Part shown: positions 1-12,198 of the stretch, in pieces
Position numbering within the stretch: the stretch's first letter is position 1
How the letters are laid out: every line of letters starts with the position of its first letter
DNA from: Paramacrobiotus metropolitanus
Lineage: Eukaryota > Tardigrada > Eutardigrada > Parachela > Macrobiotidae
DNA: 64,000 nt
Direction of reading: 5' to 3'
Assembly (NCBI RefSeq): GCF_019649055.1
Contig: NW_026570350.1
Span: 62,001 to 126,000, forward strand
Program-made: the position numbers and the translations under genes
Notes under the pieces: model-generated
Database searches by the model: none
What the model was told of the DNA's origin: nothing
What the model saw: the letters and a program-made list of their open reading frames with translations, nothing else

Positions 1-615
1 GCCATATTTTACTGCGCGCCAAAAATCAGATGCACCAGGTTTTATCGCTTGCCATGTGACTGGCAATGCCATTGGCAGGCACCACTCCGCACCAGTGCCA
101 GGGTTTACACCGTACAAGCGGCTGTATTACAGAATTACTGGAGTATAAGCAGTACTTCAAGATTCTCGACGATACCGAACCCTTTCGGCAGGGGGTAAAA
201 CATGGCAGTGGCACTTGCAGTGGCACTGCCAATGGTATGGCGAGCGATAAAAGCTGGAGACTGTGGCAACTGCAAGCGATAAAAGCTGGCAGATGCCACG
301 TAAAATGTGGCACCACGTACTGTATAAGAAGAAGATTCGGAATGCTTGGTCAACTTTATAATTTTTGAGCATGTGTCAGCAACGAATCTATCATGTGCAG
401 CGATAACAGCACTGGCATTGCACGAAAGTGCATGAGTAATTGAGTATTAACGAGTTAAAGCTGGAACAAAAATTTCAAAAGGTATTTTGACGTCTGCAAA
501 AAGCTCTACAATAAATAAGATGGTAAGGCATGTTAAAAATGCGATCGCCACACATTCGTTGAAGGCGTGCCTCTGGAACAGGCTTTGTGGTTGAATGTGG
601 CGTTAGTTATTATTT
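1..615. other. No gene recognised
   Basis: Short ORFs here overlap in every frame and show no domain. I see only small internal repetition: a palindromic stretch around 55-85 (ggcaatgccattggcagg) and a repeated gataaaagctgg near 246 and 277. No supported feature. Confidence 0.5.
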
Positions 616-2425
616 ATTATATATACAATCCTAACTCCGCCGTTTCTTTTTCTCCCTTTTCCTCCAACACTGTCCGGCGCAGAATTTCGTTCGATAGCTT
701 AAAAAACGGCTAAAATCCTGTAGTTTGTCCCTACAACTTTAGTTTTTCGATCTTCTTTTCCTTCGAATTACGAAACATGGCCAAAACGAATTTCGCTGAT
801 TGGCTCATCAGAAAGTATTTATTAGTGGATAATGTGGATTGGCGGAAATGCGTATATTTTCGAACGGAAACTGCTGACACAGCGTGGCAAACTGGGACAT
901 AAAAACTGCGGTACATCAGTAATCAGTAAAATTTAATACTCTTGTTTGTCGAAATTTCGTAATTGGCAGAGCGATAATGCAGTATGATTTCTTTGGCGGA
1001 AAGAAGAAAGGGAACCAGTATAGCGCAAATAACTGTACGGCAACGGATTACGTATAAACTACTAGGGAAGTGCACCGCTTTTTGCTAGCACTATTAGACC
1101 GAAGCGAAGCCGAAAACAGAGTTTTGCACAAAAATGCTTAGGTTATTTGATATGTGGTTTTATATGCAATAGCCATCAAAATAAAATAACAAAAAATTGC
1201 AAGCGCTGGCACTCTACTGATTAATCGAAGAGTGGTGTTTCGGTACTCTTCCATTTCTCCATGAAGTCATTTCAGCACATGTAATAAATTTCATTATGCG
1301 GACATTCACTCGCGGCATCAGGCTGGACTTTCGTTATACCGTTGTTGCTTATATGATTCCGTAAAGGCGTAAACTAGATAATAGTTCTATCGATAATTTT
1401 ATCAACTAATTCTTTTAGCAGAAATGTTTTTCCTTTAATACAAAACAAAGCTCTGTACTCAGTATTGAAAACAAAAAAGTAATACTTAGAATTAATAAGG
1501 AATAATATATCTACTATTAGAAATAAACAAACTATAATAATAATGAATAATAATACTGATAATAATGAAAATCAGTATTTATAATAATTGCCTCGAAAAC
1601 CGATTGCTCAGTTAGCACGCGTGATCACCAAATGCAAAATACATGTCAAATTAAAAACATTTTAGCAAGTGGACGCACTTACTCATTGTTTCAGACGGAA
1701 ATTTCGGCATTCTGATGGCTTTTTAAAATAAAGTCAATTCGGCAAGAGAAAGTTTAGCATGCGGACCGAGCAGCAATAACTCATGTTTCAAACGGGAATT
1801 TCGGCATTCTACGAGTAGTGGTTTTGTAAAATAAAATTAATTCGGCAAGGGAAATTGTAGCATGCGGACACAGCAGCACAAAATTTTGGCCGGTTGAACA
1901 GAGTTAAGGATTTTCGCCGGCTAGAAAAAGAGGGAGGGGTTTTCGACGGTAAGCACGGGGGCAGGGATTTTCGCCGGTTAGACAGAGGGTAGGGATTTTC
2001 GCCGGTCAAGCACAGGGGCAGGGATTTTCGCTGGTTAGACAGATGGGTAGAGGTTTTCCCCGGTAAAACAGAGGGGTAGGGGTTTTTGCCGGTCAGACAC
2101 AAGGGTAAGGGTTTTCGCCGGATAGACAGAGGGGTAGGAATTTCCGCCGGTTAGACAAAGGGACAGAGATTTTCGACGGTTAGACAGAGGGGTAGGAGTT
2201 TTCGCCGGTCAGACACAAGAGTAAGGATTTTCGCCGGTCAAACAAAGGGGCAAGGATTTTCGCCGATTAGACTGAGAGGTAGTAGTTCATCATATTACCG
2301 TAAAGTTTGCTAATTAATAATTCTATAATCATTATTAACAATTATAATAATAAACCAATAATCCAAATTCATTTCTACATTTTCCCGACCGAGGCCGGAG
2401 GCCGAGGTTGGGCTTGTATATACAA
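616..2425. repeat. Tandem duplication, unit A (about 1.8 kb)
   Basis: This block is repeated immediately downstream (2426-3790). Shared landmarks in the same order are: a ctcccttttcctcc segment followed by acggctaaaatcctgtag (about 650-720), a ggcagagcgata segment (about 965), gaagagtggtgtttcggt (about 1227), attatgcggacattcactcg (about 1293), an AT-rich part, cacgcgtgatcaccaaat (about 1617), a gattttcgccgg minisatellite, and a closing gaggccggaggccgaggttg (about 2391). Divergence is visible but low. No coding ORF fits both units. It looks like a non-coding repeat family member copied in tandem, or two insertions of one element. Confidence 0.8.
1890..2280. repeat. Minisatellite, unit about 27 bp
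   Basis: About fourteen imperfect copies of a unit close to ggggtagggattttcgccgg plus ttagaca. It lies within unit A of the duplication. A 97-residue ORF read through it on the minus strand is only a repeat artefact. Confidence 0.85.
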
Positions 2426-3790
2426 AGCTGACTTCGCCGGTTTTTTTCTCCCTTTTCCTCCAAAACCGTTCGGCGCTGAATTTCGCTCGATAGCTTAAAA
2501 AACGGCTAAAATCCTGTAGTTTGTCCCTACAACTTTAGTTTTTCAAATTTCAACTTCGAATTACGAAACATGACTAAAACGAATTTCGCTGATTGGCTAA
2601 TCCTAAAATAATTATTAGCGGATTGGCTGAAATGCGTGTATTTCTGACCGGAAACTGTTGACACAGCATAGCTATATAACTGGGGTATAAAAACTGCGGT
2701 ACATTAGTAATGAGTAAAATTTAATACTCCTGTTTGTCGAAATTTTGTAATTGGCAGAGCGATAGTACATTATCATTTTTTTGGCGGAAAGAGGAAAGGG
2801 CAACATTATAACGTGATTATCTGTATGGCAATGGGTAACTTACGTAGAATCGCAAAAATCATTATTGTGTATCAGAGTTTGGTAGACAGTTACTTCGAAG
2901 TTCCAGACACCAAATTTCATAAAATTAATTGCGTAATTTTCCTGCTTATTTGTACAGTGGCTTCGATTTTTGCACGTGAAATTCTTATCATTAACAATTC
3001 GCGGTATGCTAGTGATTATTAGTAGAAGAAGAGTTATTTGTTGAATGAATTACTATTATTATGGATTATTAATTAGATAATTACACTACTGATTATTAGA
3101 AGAGTGGTGTTTCGGTGCTCTTCTATTTCCCCATAAATTCATTTCAGCACAATAAATAAATTTCATTATGCGGACATTCACTCGCTGCATCAGGTTGGAC
3201 TTTCGCCATACCATTGTTGCTTATACGGTTCCGTAAACTAATAGTTTTATCGATAATTTTAATAACCAGTACTTTTAACAGAAATATTATTCCTATAACA
3301 CAAAATGAAGTTCTGCACTCAGTTTTGAAAAGAAAAAAGTAATATTTAAAAATAAGGAATAATAAATATTGCTATCAGAAATAAACAAATAACAATAATG
3401 ATTAATAATATTGATAATAATAAAATGTCATTATACTAATTGCTATTAATTGGCTGAAAAACCGATTGCTCAGTTAACACGCGTGATCACCAAATAAAAA
3501 TAAACCACGTCAGATTAAAAGGGCAGGGTTTTTCGCCGGTCAGACACAAGGGTAAGGATTTTCGCCGGTTAGAAACAGGGGTAGCAATTTCCTCCGGTTA
3601 GACCGAGGGTAAGGATTTTCGCCGGATATACAGAAGGGTAGTAGTTCGTCATATTACAGACTTTACAGTAAAGTTTGCTAATCAATAATTCCATAATCAT
3701 TATTAACAATTATAGAATAAAACAATAATCAAAATTCAATCCCCGACTGAGGCCGGAGGCCGAGGTTGGGCTTGTACGTACAAGCCGTAA
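2426..3790. repeat. Tandem duplication, unit B (about 1.36 kb)
   Basis: This is the second copy of the unit to its left, with the same landmarks in the same order and direction. It is shorter mainly because the minisatellite part has shrunk from roughly 390 bp to roughly 120 bp. It ends at the same gaggccggaggccgaggttg motif (about 3751-3770). A 69-residue ORF inside (2813-3022) is not preserved in unit A, so I do not call it a gene. Confidence 0.8.
3520..3640. repeat. Minisatellite, contracted copy
   Basis: Four to five copies of the same gattttcgccggtyagac unit as at 1890-2280, at the matching place in unit B. Confidence 0.8.
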
Positions 3791-5282
3791 GTACAGCAAT
3801 TACGTACTTGCACGGTAGACGATGCAACAGAATGAACATAATACTTACTAATAGTTACTAAGACCTTGGTTTAACCCTTAGCAGAAATAATCTAAGAGAC
3901 TACAGAGTATGCTTACAAGAAGTTCAATTACATGATTTCTACCGGTGACGGTGAGTGTGTTAGCAAAAAGCAAACGTCTCATACTATATGTCTGAGTACA
4001 ATGGACTTCATAGATCTGGCTACACTTAAAGCCGATCGCGCCATGCATAAATAAGGGTGGGAACTGGGAATGTCACTGTATGTCTAACCACTTTGTGCAG
4101 TCCACTGTAAAGCGACCAACTGTCGTTACTACTGTGCTAATCATTATTATGGTCATGGTGCCCTTGTTACAGTATATCCTCCATACGTCAAATATATTTA
4201 CGCGTTCTTTAACTGTTTTCAGAAAAATGTAAAGTCATATAAAATTTCTATTTTGTACCTGTTGTGAATTTCTGAATAATAATATATCCAGCGGCAGCGG
4301 GTAAATAGCAACCATAGCATTTCGCGGGCGCTCGATACGGAAAGTGCTCTACAGTATTTAGCTTACCTTTTGTAATCGGTTAATGTTACGCAGCGTGCAA
4401 CTAAAATCATAAATACCATAGCTAAATATAAATTCATAATAACGACGTTAAACCCTAGATGTAGTGCATTTGCCGCTAATAATATGCAGTTAAGGAAATA
4501 TCGCGCTAACTGACTGAATATAATTCGCAAGTATCTGCTCAGAATTTATTGGTTATAGAAACCCAGCCAAGCGCTCGGTTCGCTGGTTCTTACGACAAAA
4601 GTGTTCGGTTACACGTTTCTCACTTACATCTTTCCTTTTGAGATGGACTGCAACATCCACATAGCTGAATGGCTGTCCACAGCAGAACCACATACTTGCT
4701 TGTCGCCATATGATGAGCGAAATAATGCTGTTGACTGGTAACTGCACAGCCAATCTGAACCGTTCAACGAGTGACGAATAAAATTAATTTTCTCGGATGA
4801 ACCGTCCCCGTAACTGTAGAGAAACAGGGAGATCTGGTCTTGATATTTTTATAAACGTCGTTAATAATTTATAGCAATAGTAGTTATTATTATAATTATT
4901 CGTTGCCTAGGCGACAATTTAGCTGCTGCCTGTAAATTTTCTAGTGATACTGGTAGGTCAACAAAGCATTCCCATAGCACAGATCATGGCACATAGGCCG
5001 ACTCCACATTAAATTTTAGAAAAATCGTTTTTTTGGAGAAAGTTAGTATAAGTCCATAGTGCACTTAAAGAAATGATTACATCTGCTGTGGTCAAGCTGG
5101 GTGCGACGAAAAACATTTGGAACTACAGATATGTACATTTTACTGCAGTGCTGAAGTACTGAGCTTCAGTGTAGTGCTGCAGCACAGCATAAGCGCTATT
5201 TTCTCATTTTTCCGCCCCAAAACTTGCAGTGAAAGTTAAAGAATCCTATCATATCATGGAGCTCTGAAATCTACAAAATTTA
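3791..5282. other. No gene recognised
   Basis: AT-rich sequence with stop codons in all frames. I see no domain, splice-supported exon or clear repeat. Confidence 0.5.
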
Positions 5283-5431
5283 CAAAAACTTTGATAAAGG
5301 AACCAATTTTACGCCCGTTCTGTGACACTATAGATATACGATTCCAGGAAATTAAATATCCGTAGTTAATTTCCTGGAATCGTATAGTGTCACAGAACGG
5401 GCATAAAACTGGTTCCTTTATCAAAGTTTTG
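5283..5431. repeat. Long hairpin (inverted repeat), arms about 67-73 bp
   Basis: The left arm 5283-5355 pairs with the right arm 5366-5431 around a 10-nt loop. The arms match except for a 6-nt insertion in the left arm (agatat, about 5332-5337) and two mismatches. The outer end is caaaaactttgataaagg against its complement. It could be a miniature foldback element or the source of a long hairpin RNA. No flanking target duplication is evident to me. Confidence 0.85.
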
Positions 5432-6880
5432 TGTAAATAAAAAAAGGTAAATTAAAATTAAAAAACTTGTACTGAAAAAAAGTTGACTGTAAATTACCAC
5501 GAAGTCAAAGGGCATACCGTATGTACTAGCTTCAAACGATTCTGCCTCTCATGAAAGTAACTGACAAAAAAACCAATGCTCTATAGTGCGTATGTGCAGT
5601 ATTTACTTGGTATTTCCTCGACATAAAATTATATTTGGCGCGCCTGTCTTAACGCAGCAGATAAAACTATTTTTCCATGTATATTGCGTAAGTACGAGTA
5701 TACTACCTTTCCGACAAAGATTATATTTTTCTGATTTAGGAGCCCGCATATGTGCCCCGGTTGGTCTGCTAATCTGTGTTGGCAAGACCGAATTGAGTAC
5801 GATTACTGTATTAAATTTTATTGTCTGTACGGTATTTATTGCCCGCATAAGTACGGTAGTTGTTAGATGTTTGTAGTGGGAATTCAATGCCGCATTATGC
5901 ACCGTCTCCGGTGTTCATAGTTCATATTGCCCTGTTGCCCACATCCGGCACATTAAAATACTGCAAAGAGAATTGTGGAACCCAAACCTCGTCAACTTAT
6001 AAAAAGACTTTAGTTTATACATACGTACAGTACTTGGCGTTTTTTAGGTCATCTACACTAGCTGTAGAAGTATTTAACGGTAGTTTTTTAACTGTAGCTG
6101 AATTACGTATTTACCTAACTCTAATCACTTCACTGCCAGGCTAAACTGTAAGTCTGGCAGTTACATAAATGTTGCACAGCAAATTAACAAGACAATGTCC
6201 TATGTACTGTACCGACCTACCAGTTTACAGCATGCCAAACTCATGGCAACTACGCGGGCACCGGCAGGTGCACGTAGGCACCTACGTCATAGTGTAAGTC
6301 ATAAAAAATACATGGTGATCTACGCTTCCTGCGCAAGAGCACGTGAATTGTAAATAAAACTAATTGTTTTTCAAAAACGGCCCACTTTATTGGTAAAGGG
6401 ATGCCAATAAATCACCGCGCTAATGCAGTCTGCGCATGGCGTTTCGTCAACTGGCGGCCTGCAGTGCACCGCAGACATGCAGCCAGCGTGCGGTTGGGTG
6501 TGCTTCGATTGTAACAGATAGCAGTGATAATAACTAAAGTCGTATTCCAGGAAACCGTGCGTGATTTTACTTGTTAGACCGGTTACTTCTGGTTTTACTA
6601 TTACTTCTGGTTTTCGAAGTTCGTGCCTTGTTCTGCGCCGGTCACGGCATTACCGAGTTAACGTGACCGCATTAACCGCCAATTGTTCTCGGTTTAGTGG
6701 ATTACTGCGCTTACTACACCAATAACTTAAAACAATTTTTTATAACTGTCAAACGATGATAACAACCCATAACAATAGGCAACAGCCGAATAATGACACT
6801 TAAACAGAAGAATGATTGTATTATCCTTAATATGAACGCAATACGTACATGCCACATGCGTATGGAAGCTGTTGCGCACA
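5432..6880. other. No gene recognised
   Basis: Short ORFs on both strands at 5586-6144 overlap each other and show no recognisable domain. Nothing is supported here. Confidence 0.45.
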
Positions 6881-6881
6881 G

Positions 6882-7229
6882 CTATTCCGCAATCTGGTTT
6901 TCTAGTGCATCGTTTTCTTGTGGTGCATGTAGAAGTTGTTCCTCCAGTTGTTGTTGCTGTTGTTGTTGCTGATGCTGCTGTTGTTGTTGTTGTTGTTGTC
7001 GTCGGAGCTGCTTTCGCAGGGTAGCGGTGACCCTACATTGTCGGATCCATTTTGGGATAAGTTTGTCACATACCTTGGTGAACAGAAACGTGGCAACTGA
7101 TGTTGCAATATGTGATAAAATGCGATTTCTGGTATCGGATTCCTCAAGAAAAACGCTGTAATAGTTTGCGCTTGCTGTGGCAGCGGTGCCATTTGCAGCT
7201 GCCCAGCTAGTACAGTTATCCATCTGCAT
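6882..7229 (-). CDS. Small glutamine-rich hypothetical protein
   Basis: A 115-codon minus-strand ORF, not recognised as a known family. The N-terminal 75 residues are mixed. Residues about 78-95 are a polyglutamine run broken by one His, and the C-terminal 20 residues are acidic and helix-like. The Gln run uses CAA and CAG in mixed order rather than a pure triplet repeat, which is what selection on protein sequence (or an old repeat) would give. There is no signal peptide, and no partner exons were found. It may be a genuine short gene, one exon of a longer gene, or a chance ORF across a CAA/CAG microsatellite. Confidence 0.35.
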   Translation of the reverse strand: MQMDNCTSWAAANGTAATASANYYSVFLEESDTRNRILSHIATSVATFLFTKVCDKLIPKWIRQCRVTATLRKQLRRQQQQQQQQHQQQQQQQQLEEQLLHAPQENDALENQIAE

Positions 7230-7663
7230 GGTAGTTTACTGTAACTAATGCAAAAGCTTAAAAAAAATTAGTCGTGTAGTTTAGCTTCCCAGATCAACAG
7301 AAAACGCATCGTTCAAAAACAGAGCGAGCTTAGTTTTTGCAAGCGTTTTATTTGCGTTTTTATATGCGCCTTGACTGGCGAGTATTTTGTTTCAGTGACA
7401 GATTGACAGTGAATTACATATACAGCAGTTCTGGAGTTGTTAGTAAAAACAGGTATTCTAAATTGATTTATTCGGGTTCGAAAGGATTAGAGCCACAGAT
7501 TTTATTGAATCTTCGCCGAATTGTAGCCGGCTTGGCTACTCAAGATACAATCAATCAATGAATCAATGGTTCTTAATTTCTTGGTGCTTCTTGGAAATAT
7601 TAAGACCAAGACATGTTTTTCTCGCTTAAAACCAGATTCTTGTTTTTCTTAGTTCTGCAGCCA

Positions 7664-7757
7664 TGATCATTAAAGCCGTCATAAATGCAATTGCAATTGT
7701 GATTAAAGCCATGACGATCAAAGCCATGATGATTAAAGCCATCACAAATATTCCATG
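7664..7757. repeat. Minisatellite, unit about 18 bp
   Basis: Imperfect tandem copies of a unit close to gccatgatgattaaa. No coding meaning is seen. Confidence 0.75.
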
Positions 7758-7772
7758 ATGATGCCCCGATGA

Positions 7773-7808
7773 CCTACCAACGCGTTGGTAGGTTAACCTA
7801 CCAACGCC
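7773..7808. repeat. Double short palindrome
   Basis: The motif ctaccaacgcgttggtag is a perfect palindrome. It is followed at once by ggttaacc and another ctaccaacgc, so the block can fold in more than one way. Confidence 0.7.
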
Positions 7809-9490
7809 GGGTACCAGAAGGGAAAGGAATACTGGCTTGAAAATTGGTAATCCTCGACCAAAGAATTCAATTAAGAAAAATTATTTTTTGTTGAATTTTT
7901 GTGACCATAGGTCAAGCAGGACGCTATGATGCCAAAATGGCACGCATGGGAACTGAGCCAATTGGCACTGTATAGTTTTACTCTAATAACAATTCACAAA
8001 AATATCGTACACGAGCATAGTTTAGCTTAAGTGAAACACCTCGAAGAGCGCTATTCAGTTAGGTAATTCAAATGGTAAGCAGGATGACCAGTGGTCAGCA
8101 GAATGAAAAATGTTTAAAACTGCCGATCATATCTGGCAAACCACAAACATGATATAAAGTGGTCAGTATATCACGAAAAACAGATAGAAACGCTTATGAT
8201 CAAGGAAACATCGGTTAGCACTATGCAAGCACAAAAACGTTGTCTATGAGGAAACGCGCGAAGTATATCAAACAGCATTTTACTTTGACCAGCGCTCAGT
8301 TTGATCCTGCTTGATACATAAATGCATACAGCTATCTCAGTTCGCTGTGCTGGACTGTGGCTGTCATGGACTGGCGTTGTCAGAGACAACGCCAGACGCT
8401 GGGCAGTAGTGTAGAGGACCCTTTCGCTATGCAATCTTGATGGAGACAGAATTTACGTTAATGTAAGTACCTTTATTATGGCGATAATGTTAAACCTATT
8501 GTAATGCTTACTGTTTTTCTAATTATTAAGTATTAATTAGACGCAACGAAAATCGGCGAGGCTTATTTACCCTAACATAGAAAGCAGCTAAGTCAGCTGC
8601 AGAAATGGACACTCTTTGTGTACTGACCGGAAGTTTCCGGATATGTATTAACTGCTTTTGGATTAGTTAACAGAAAATGCATTTAATGTGTGCACTCGTA
8701 AAGTGCTTAAGAGTATATAAATTAAAAGAACTGAGGTGCCATTACACAATTCCCGTCATTACAAAAGTTGTGATACGGCAAGGCTACAAGGTGGTTGTTA
8801 ATCCGGCAGTTACGCTTGTTCATGCACTGATATAGCATCGTCAGCGACACCCAAATGCGAACTTTTTTATTTTTTAATTGCACATTTTTTTAGTAAAAGT
8901 ACACGCCCTAATACAGGTAGTGTTACGCACTTACGGGAATGCCGAAAACAATTGTTAGTGCGTATGTCTGTGCCTAGTTTTCTTAATTTTCGGGCTTATT
9001 TCCAATAAGGCGATTTTCGAGATTTTTTCACCTTGAGTGACCACTGGTCACTTTGATGGCCACTGAATTACGACCACTAAAAAAGGGTTAAATTAGTGAG
9101 ATTTTTTAATTGTACGTGCAATTTTTCATCTTGATTCGATGTTTTTATACAGAATTTCAAACTTCTGGCACTAAATAGTACCAAACCCATGCGTGCCAAA
9201 ACTGGCACAGATTTCTAGAATGGAGTGGCATTAACTGCTGATCGCGCGACATGCCTTGTAACATGTTTTCACTGATGTGTAATTAAAAGAAAAGCGGCAC
9301 TGTTGAAATTTGTATGGACCGGTTCTCTTGCATTGTAGGCGGCCCAGTTTACTTAGTTAAAAGGCAGACACCGGCAAAGTAAATTGTTAGACGGCTGTGC
9401 GACCCACACATAACAAACTATATTGTAGCCGTAGATCAACATTAGATTGTACCGCTAGTGGGAGCGTTAATTGCCTTTCTCTACTAGTGA
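7809..9490. other. No gene recognised
   Basis: Short ORFs only (for example 8171-8434 minus). None has a recognisable domain or convincing splice sites. Confidence 0.45.
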
Positions 9491-9835
9491 AATGGCGTAA
9501 AAACCAAGCAACACATTGACTGCGAAAGCTTAGACTGTATATTTAAGAAAATTAAGAATTTCCAGATTTTGCATGACTTCCGGTACAAGAGATTCAGCAG
9601 CGTAGGTCGCATTAATATTTTGCACAGGCGACACAACTACGCTGTTATCAATCTCGGTTGAATCAACGTGAATGCACAGCTGCCGTCCCTTCTGATTTTC
9701 GCTCTACCTTTATTGGGACCATCTCCACATCATCCGCTTGAAAATATTGTTCCGTCTTCAATATTTTTCGCAATGCTGCAGTGTTGGCAGCCTTCGAGAT
9801 CAGGGGGTCGTTAATAGCAGCCAGTGAAGTACTAC
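9491..9835 (-). pseudogene. Decayed copy of the 3' end of the DUF4795-type gene
   Basis: This stretch matches the last exon and 3' flank of the gene at 17253-22887. The shared 3' flank reads gtaaaaaccaagcaacaca (here from about 9496, there from about 17207). It is followed by the same run of coding matches on the minus strand, including gaccatctccacatc (about 9717-9731 against about 17410-17424). Only the distal two thirds of that exon is present. The reading frame is partly open (9663-9848) but the start of the exon and all upstream exons are absent. It is a partial duplication that includes non-coding 3' flank, so a DNA-level copy is more likely than a spliced retrocopy. Confidence 0.8.
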
Positions 9836-11221
9836 GGGGACCGCACACAACTTTGCGAAAATTATTATTGTGATTTGTGGGAGCTTTATGAGGATAAGTT
9901 ATTATGTGAACAGATACAAAAGTTTAATGACACAGTATTAGTATTATGTCATTTCTACCCTTCTAAGTGACGCCTACAGAATTAACAAGCGCTTCTGCCG
10001 AGCCAGCAGTTGGGTCACTTGGGTGTACAGGTACCAGACTGTAGGCCACTTTTGTAAGAATTAAACCATTTTCCAGTATGCTAGCATCACTGATTTAAGC
10101 GAATAATTATGAGTATAAACAAGAACTTACTATAGCTAGAAGAACTGGGAACCGACTCTTCAGCGGTCGACTACGCCATCACTGTCGCATACAAAAAGCA
10201 ATGCTGTGTTATTGCTTACCGTAGTCCCACAGACTTTGTTGTCCCTTTTAAAAGATATTCTGAAGTTTCTTTCTCATCAAAAGCTTTCTAATATTTTAAC
10301 AGATCATATTGGATATATAAACCTTAATTTAGGGGGCTAAAAATAGAAGAGAAGAGAAATCTGCTGAGAAAACTGACGAAAACCGTGAAAAATGCGCATC
10401 TGTCACCATGGCAGCCGCCCTCCCGTGTATGCGAGAGTGATGACGTCAAACGGTTCGTTACCAGTCCTTCTCACACTGTAGTAAGTACTTGGTATAAACT
10501 GTAAAATAAAGCCAGTTTCAGAATTGTGCGTCCTCCGGACAGTCTTGCAAAAACAACCATGAAGTCACAGTGAATAGGTTATGGAAACACCACTTGCTTT
10601 TGTGCGTATGCGGCTCGGCATCAGCAGCTTTTATTCGACTTTTGGACCACATATGGCTAGCTTCACAAGAGGTCAACTGCTTTTGCTTTTGCTGCAGAAA
10701 ATATGGCAATCACTATACAGTTCCTGTACTAATTTTGTGTGGGTTTAACAAAATGCGTGCTTAGTTAGCACTGGCTGATTGAGAGTGCTTACCTGGACTG
10801 AGCTGACCATTTTTATCTTTCGAACTTTAGCCATAATATTTCACAGGCTCTCCGCGTGCGCCAAGGGTTGGCGACAATAATTATCCGCGTGGCATCACTG
10901 AAAAAAAGATCTATCATAATATCTATGTTTTTAATAGTATGTCTGGGTTTCTTCGGATGATTAAGCTTGCCGATGCAAGAATCGTTTTCTGCCAGTGGCT
11001 ACTGGGATCGTGTTTTATAACTTTTATTGTATTACCTATCTACGAACGAAATACTTGTGTTTCGTTTGCCAGTTCTCACTTCTCACCTATAATTGTCACT
11101 CGTAAATGGCTTTTCATTATGCGAAATTTAATGACTGTCCCAGCCAGTGCTTCTGAGCACGACGTCGCCGGACCAATACGCAATAAAAGCATCTACAGTA
11201 CATGGTTGTGGAGTACATAAA
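9836..11221. other. No gene recognised
   Basis: Scattered ORFs at 10518-10764 and 10939-11220 lie in conflicting frames without domains. Nothing is supported. Confidence 0.45.
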
Positions 11222-12198
11222 ATGGTTATTGTAGCAGATATCCAGACCCAGGTAACCCTCTACGAGGGCTACCGATCACTTCGGCCGTTTGCATTTCGGC
11301 CGTGCTCATTTCGGCCAAACTTTTTCGGCCGCCGTTCATTTCGGCCGAGGCTCACTTCGGCCGCAGCTCATTTCGGCCGACGCTTATTTTGGTCCAATTT
11401 GGGCAAGAAACGCTACTTTTGATGTAAGTACGATTAAATGGTGCCATAGCTTTTCGAATAACCGAAAAATAAGCTAACTATTACTTAAGAATAACCGAAG
11501 AATAACCAAAGAAAACCGAAAAAACCTAAGAATAACCTAGGAAAACCTAACAAAACAAAAAAACCTAAGGAGAACTTAAGAAACCTCAGAAAACCTAAGA
11601 AAACTAAGAAACCTAAGAAAACCTAAGAAACTTAAGAAATCTAAGAAACATAAGAAACCTAAGAATTCTAAGAATTCTAAGAAATCTGAGAAAACCTAAG
11701 AAACCTAAGAAACCTGAGAAACCTAAAATAGTAACCTGGAAAACTTAAAAAAACCTGAGAAAACCGAAGCTAGATTGCGAAAATTAGGAAAACTTGGGAA
11801 ACTGAAGATGGCCAGTTGTCCTGTTGCCGAAATGAGCGGTGGCCGAAATGAGTGCTGGCCGAAGTGAGCCTCGGCCGAAATGAACGTTGGCCGAAATGAA
11901 CGCATGCGGCCGAAATGTAACGCGGCCGAAGTGATCGGACGCGCTCTACGAGTACCCGCATTACGTGCGGTTTCTTAGTCAAGGTTATCCGTCTGTCTTC
12001 CGACACGTTAGCTTTCAGGAATTGATAAGCACACGGGCTCCTTACAAGCTGACGGTGCGGTCAACCATCTCCCTAATACGCTGTTATCAATATGGCTGCG
12101 TTTTTTGCATGGAAGTGGTGCGTTATATCGTTTATCCGCAGAAATACTGTACTTCGCAAACGTCGGATAACAATTATTCTAACGCCGTATATTTGTAA
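11222..12198 (+). pseudogene. Short ORF split by a foldback transposon
   Basis: Reading from the ATG at 11222, the frame runs 15 codons into ctctacgag (Leu-Tyr-Glu). After the transposon the same nine bases recur (11944-11952) in the same codon phase, and the frame continues for about 80 codons to a stop at 12198. Removing the element and one duplicate copy would leave one uninterrupted frame of about 97 codons. The pre-insertion product is not recognised. It has a few aromatic and Cys residues and might be one exon of a longer gene. The uninterrupted frame over the empty site suggests, but does not prove, that coding sequence was hit. Confidence 0.5.
11267..11943. mobile_element. Foldback-type (MULE-like) non-autonomous transposon, 677 bp
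   Basis: Both ends are inverted arrays of a short unit (catttcggccgaa type): the left array at 11276-11400 and the right array, inverted, at 11815-11936. The terminal 16 bases, ccgatcacttcggccg, are exact inverted copies. The element is bordered by a 9-bp direct duplication, ctctacgag, at 11258-11266 and 11944-11952. The centre (about 11470-11770) is an A-rich array of aacctaagaa units. Tandem-repeat inverted ends plus 9-bp target duplications are the hallmark of Drosophila-type Foldback elements, which belong with Mutator-like transposons. No transposase is encoded, so it would depend on one supplied elsewhere. Confidence 0.88.

Noticed and set aside
1809-2102. 97-codon minus-strand ORF with a repeated peptide
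   Set aside because: It is a translation of the 27-bp minisatellite and is not preserved in the duplicated unit.
2813-3022. 69-codon ORF with hydrophobic stretch
   Set aside because: It lies in the tandem repeat unit, and the matching part of the other unit has no such ORF.
7460-7490. gggttcgaaagg, considered as a tRNA T-arm
   Set aside because: The flanks do not form T, anticodon or acceptor stems.
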